The notes below the pieces were generated by a model, which did not search any database, had not been told where the DNA came from, and saw only the letters and a list, made by a program, of their open reading frames with translations. From contig JAOUJM010000004.1 of NCBI GenBank assembly GCA_029883265.1, positions 1 to 53,008 on the forward strand: DNA of 53,008 nt, written 5' to 3'. This DNA is from Gammaproteobacteria bacterium. Its GTDB lineage: Bacteria > Pseudomonadota > Gammaproteobacteria > S012-40. The position numbers were made by a program, and so were the translations under genes. Of this stretch, positions 52,702 through 53,008 are shown one piece after another. Each line of letters begins with the position of its first letter. Position 1 is the stretch's first letter.

Positions 52702-53008
52702 TTGAGAAATCTGTATCAGCCGTTTCAACCGACCCTATGCAAACCAAGTTTGTCGAGTCGCGGCATGTATCTACAAGAAACCGCACCGCACGCACAATTG
52801 ATATCGGTGGTGCATTCTTATTTACAAATACATGCATCACAAGCAAGTGTCTATCCCGTTATTCCCGATGGAACACAGTCTGTTTTTATGTCCGCTCAAT
52901 CCCTGCAAATCAACAGTGCTTTCACACAAACACAGACAATTAATATTTCACAGGCCGGTGAATACTTCGGTATACGTTTTTTCCCAGGCGCATTACGACA
53001 TTTTGATA
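52702..53008 (+). CDS. AraC-family regulator, N-terminal part, cut by the window edge
   Basis: TTG 52702 follows GGAGG by seven bases and overlaps the end of the YkgJ gene region. The frame is open to the last base (102 codons). It reads LRNLYQPFQPTLCKPSLSSR, YPVIPDGTQSVFMSAQ and EYFGIRFFPGALRHF. The pattern of effector-domain beta strands ending in xGxRFxPGAxRHF is that of AraC-type regulators. The DNA-binding HTH lies beyond the window. Confidence 0.7.
   Translation, partial: MRNLYQPFQPTLCKPSLSSRGMYLQETAPHAQLISVVHSYLQIHASQASVYPVIPDGTQSVFMSAQSLQINSAFTQTQTINISQAGEYFGIRFFPGALRHFD

Noticed and set aside
1-53008. tRNA or rRNA genes
   Set aside because: Intergenic regions were scanned by eye for cloverleaf ends and conserved rRNA strings; none was recognised.

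Overview
This window looks like chromosome of a moderately AT-rich gammaproteobacterium. The housekeeping genes (bioA, yhiN-type flavoprotein, ycgN, yaiI/UPF0178, ppa, beta-carbonic anhydrase, YfbK-type VWA protein) all have gammaproteobacterial flavours. A K+-dependent-type membrane pyrophosphatase, a TauE/SafE-type anion exporter and many secreted or lipid-anchored proteins of unknown function suggest a free-living environmental organism. No rRNA, tRNA, CRISPR array or phage structural genes were seen. Assignments are from reading the sequence only; no database search was run.

Layout. 0-6.4 kb is a decaying accessory region. It holds the tail of a Y1 (IS200-like) transposase, a large two-propeller surface lipoprotein, an amber-interrupted barrel-like gene, and an ISL3-type insertion sequence (itself amber-interrupted) sitting inside a small membrane-protein gene. 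A scrap of YD/RHS-like sequence follows. 6.4-16 kb is mostly conserved: yhiN, mscS, bioA, a DUF3291 gene and a PII-like gene that converge on one hairpin, then a TauE operon with a divergent LysR regulator and a hybrid histidine kinase. 16-20.6 kb is lineage-specific: a GST, secreted unknowns, a damaged YkvA-like gene, a tiny proline/arginine-rich peptide gene and a lipoprotein. 20.9-31.3 kb holds divergent membrane and soluble pyrophosphatases, a CDF metal exporter with ycgN, a carbonic anhydrase, an endolysin plus gene-transfer-agent-type holin pair without a phage, yaiI and a methionine aminopeptidase. 31.4-37.7 kb holds a truncated haemoglobin, a multiply broken pseudogene, a dienelactone-hydrolase-like protein lacking its catalytic residues, an EamA permease, a predicted small transcript, a TetR regulator and a NUDIX hydrolase.

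37.8-53 kb is the most distinctive part because it carries two separate ECF sigma modules. The first is a VWA lipoprotein, an ECF sigma factor and a membrane-anchored probable anti-sigma. The second is an ECF sigma factor, a membrane-anchored anti-sigma with a DUF4384-like domain and an exported caspase-fold protease. That protease continues into eleven 16-residue Gly/Asn repeats and a barrel-like C-terminus. The three genes of the second module overlap by a few bases and must be co-expressed. Divergent from it is a 1040-residue surface lipoprotein. The window ends in YkgJ and the start of an AraC-type regulator.

Most interesting: the sigma/anti-sigma/caspase-repeat operon (48.3-52.0 kb), the proline/arginine-rich peptide (18.75-18.98 kb), the stand-alone lysis pair (28.8-30.1 kb), the catalytically dead hydrolase (33.6-34.5 kb) and a compact promoter-to-terminator unit (35.48-35.65 kb).
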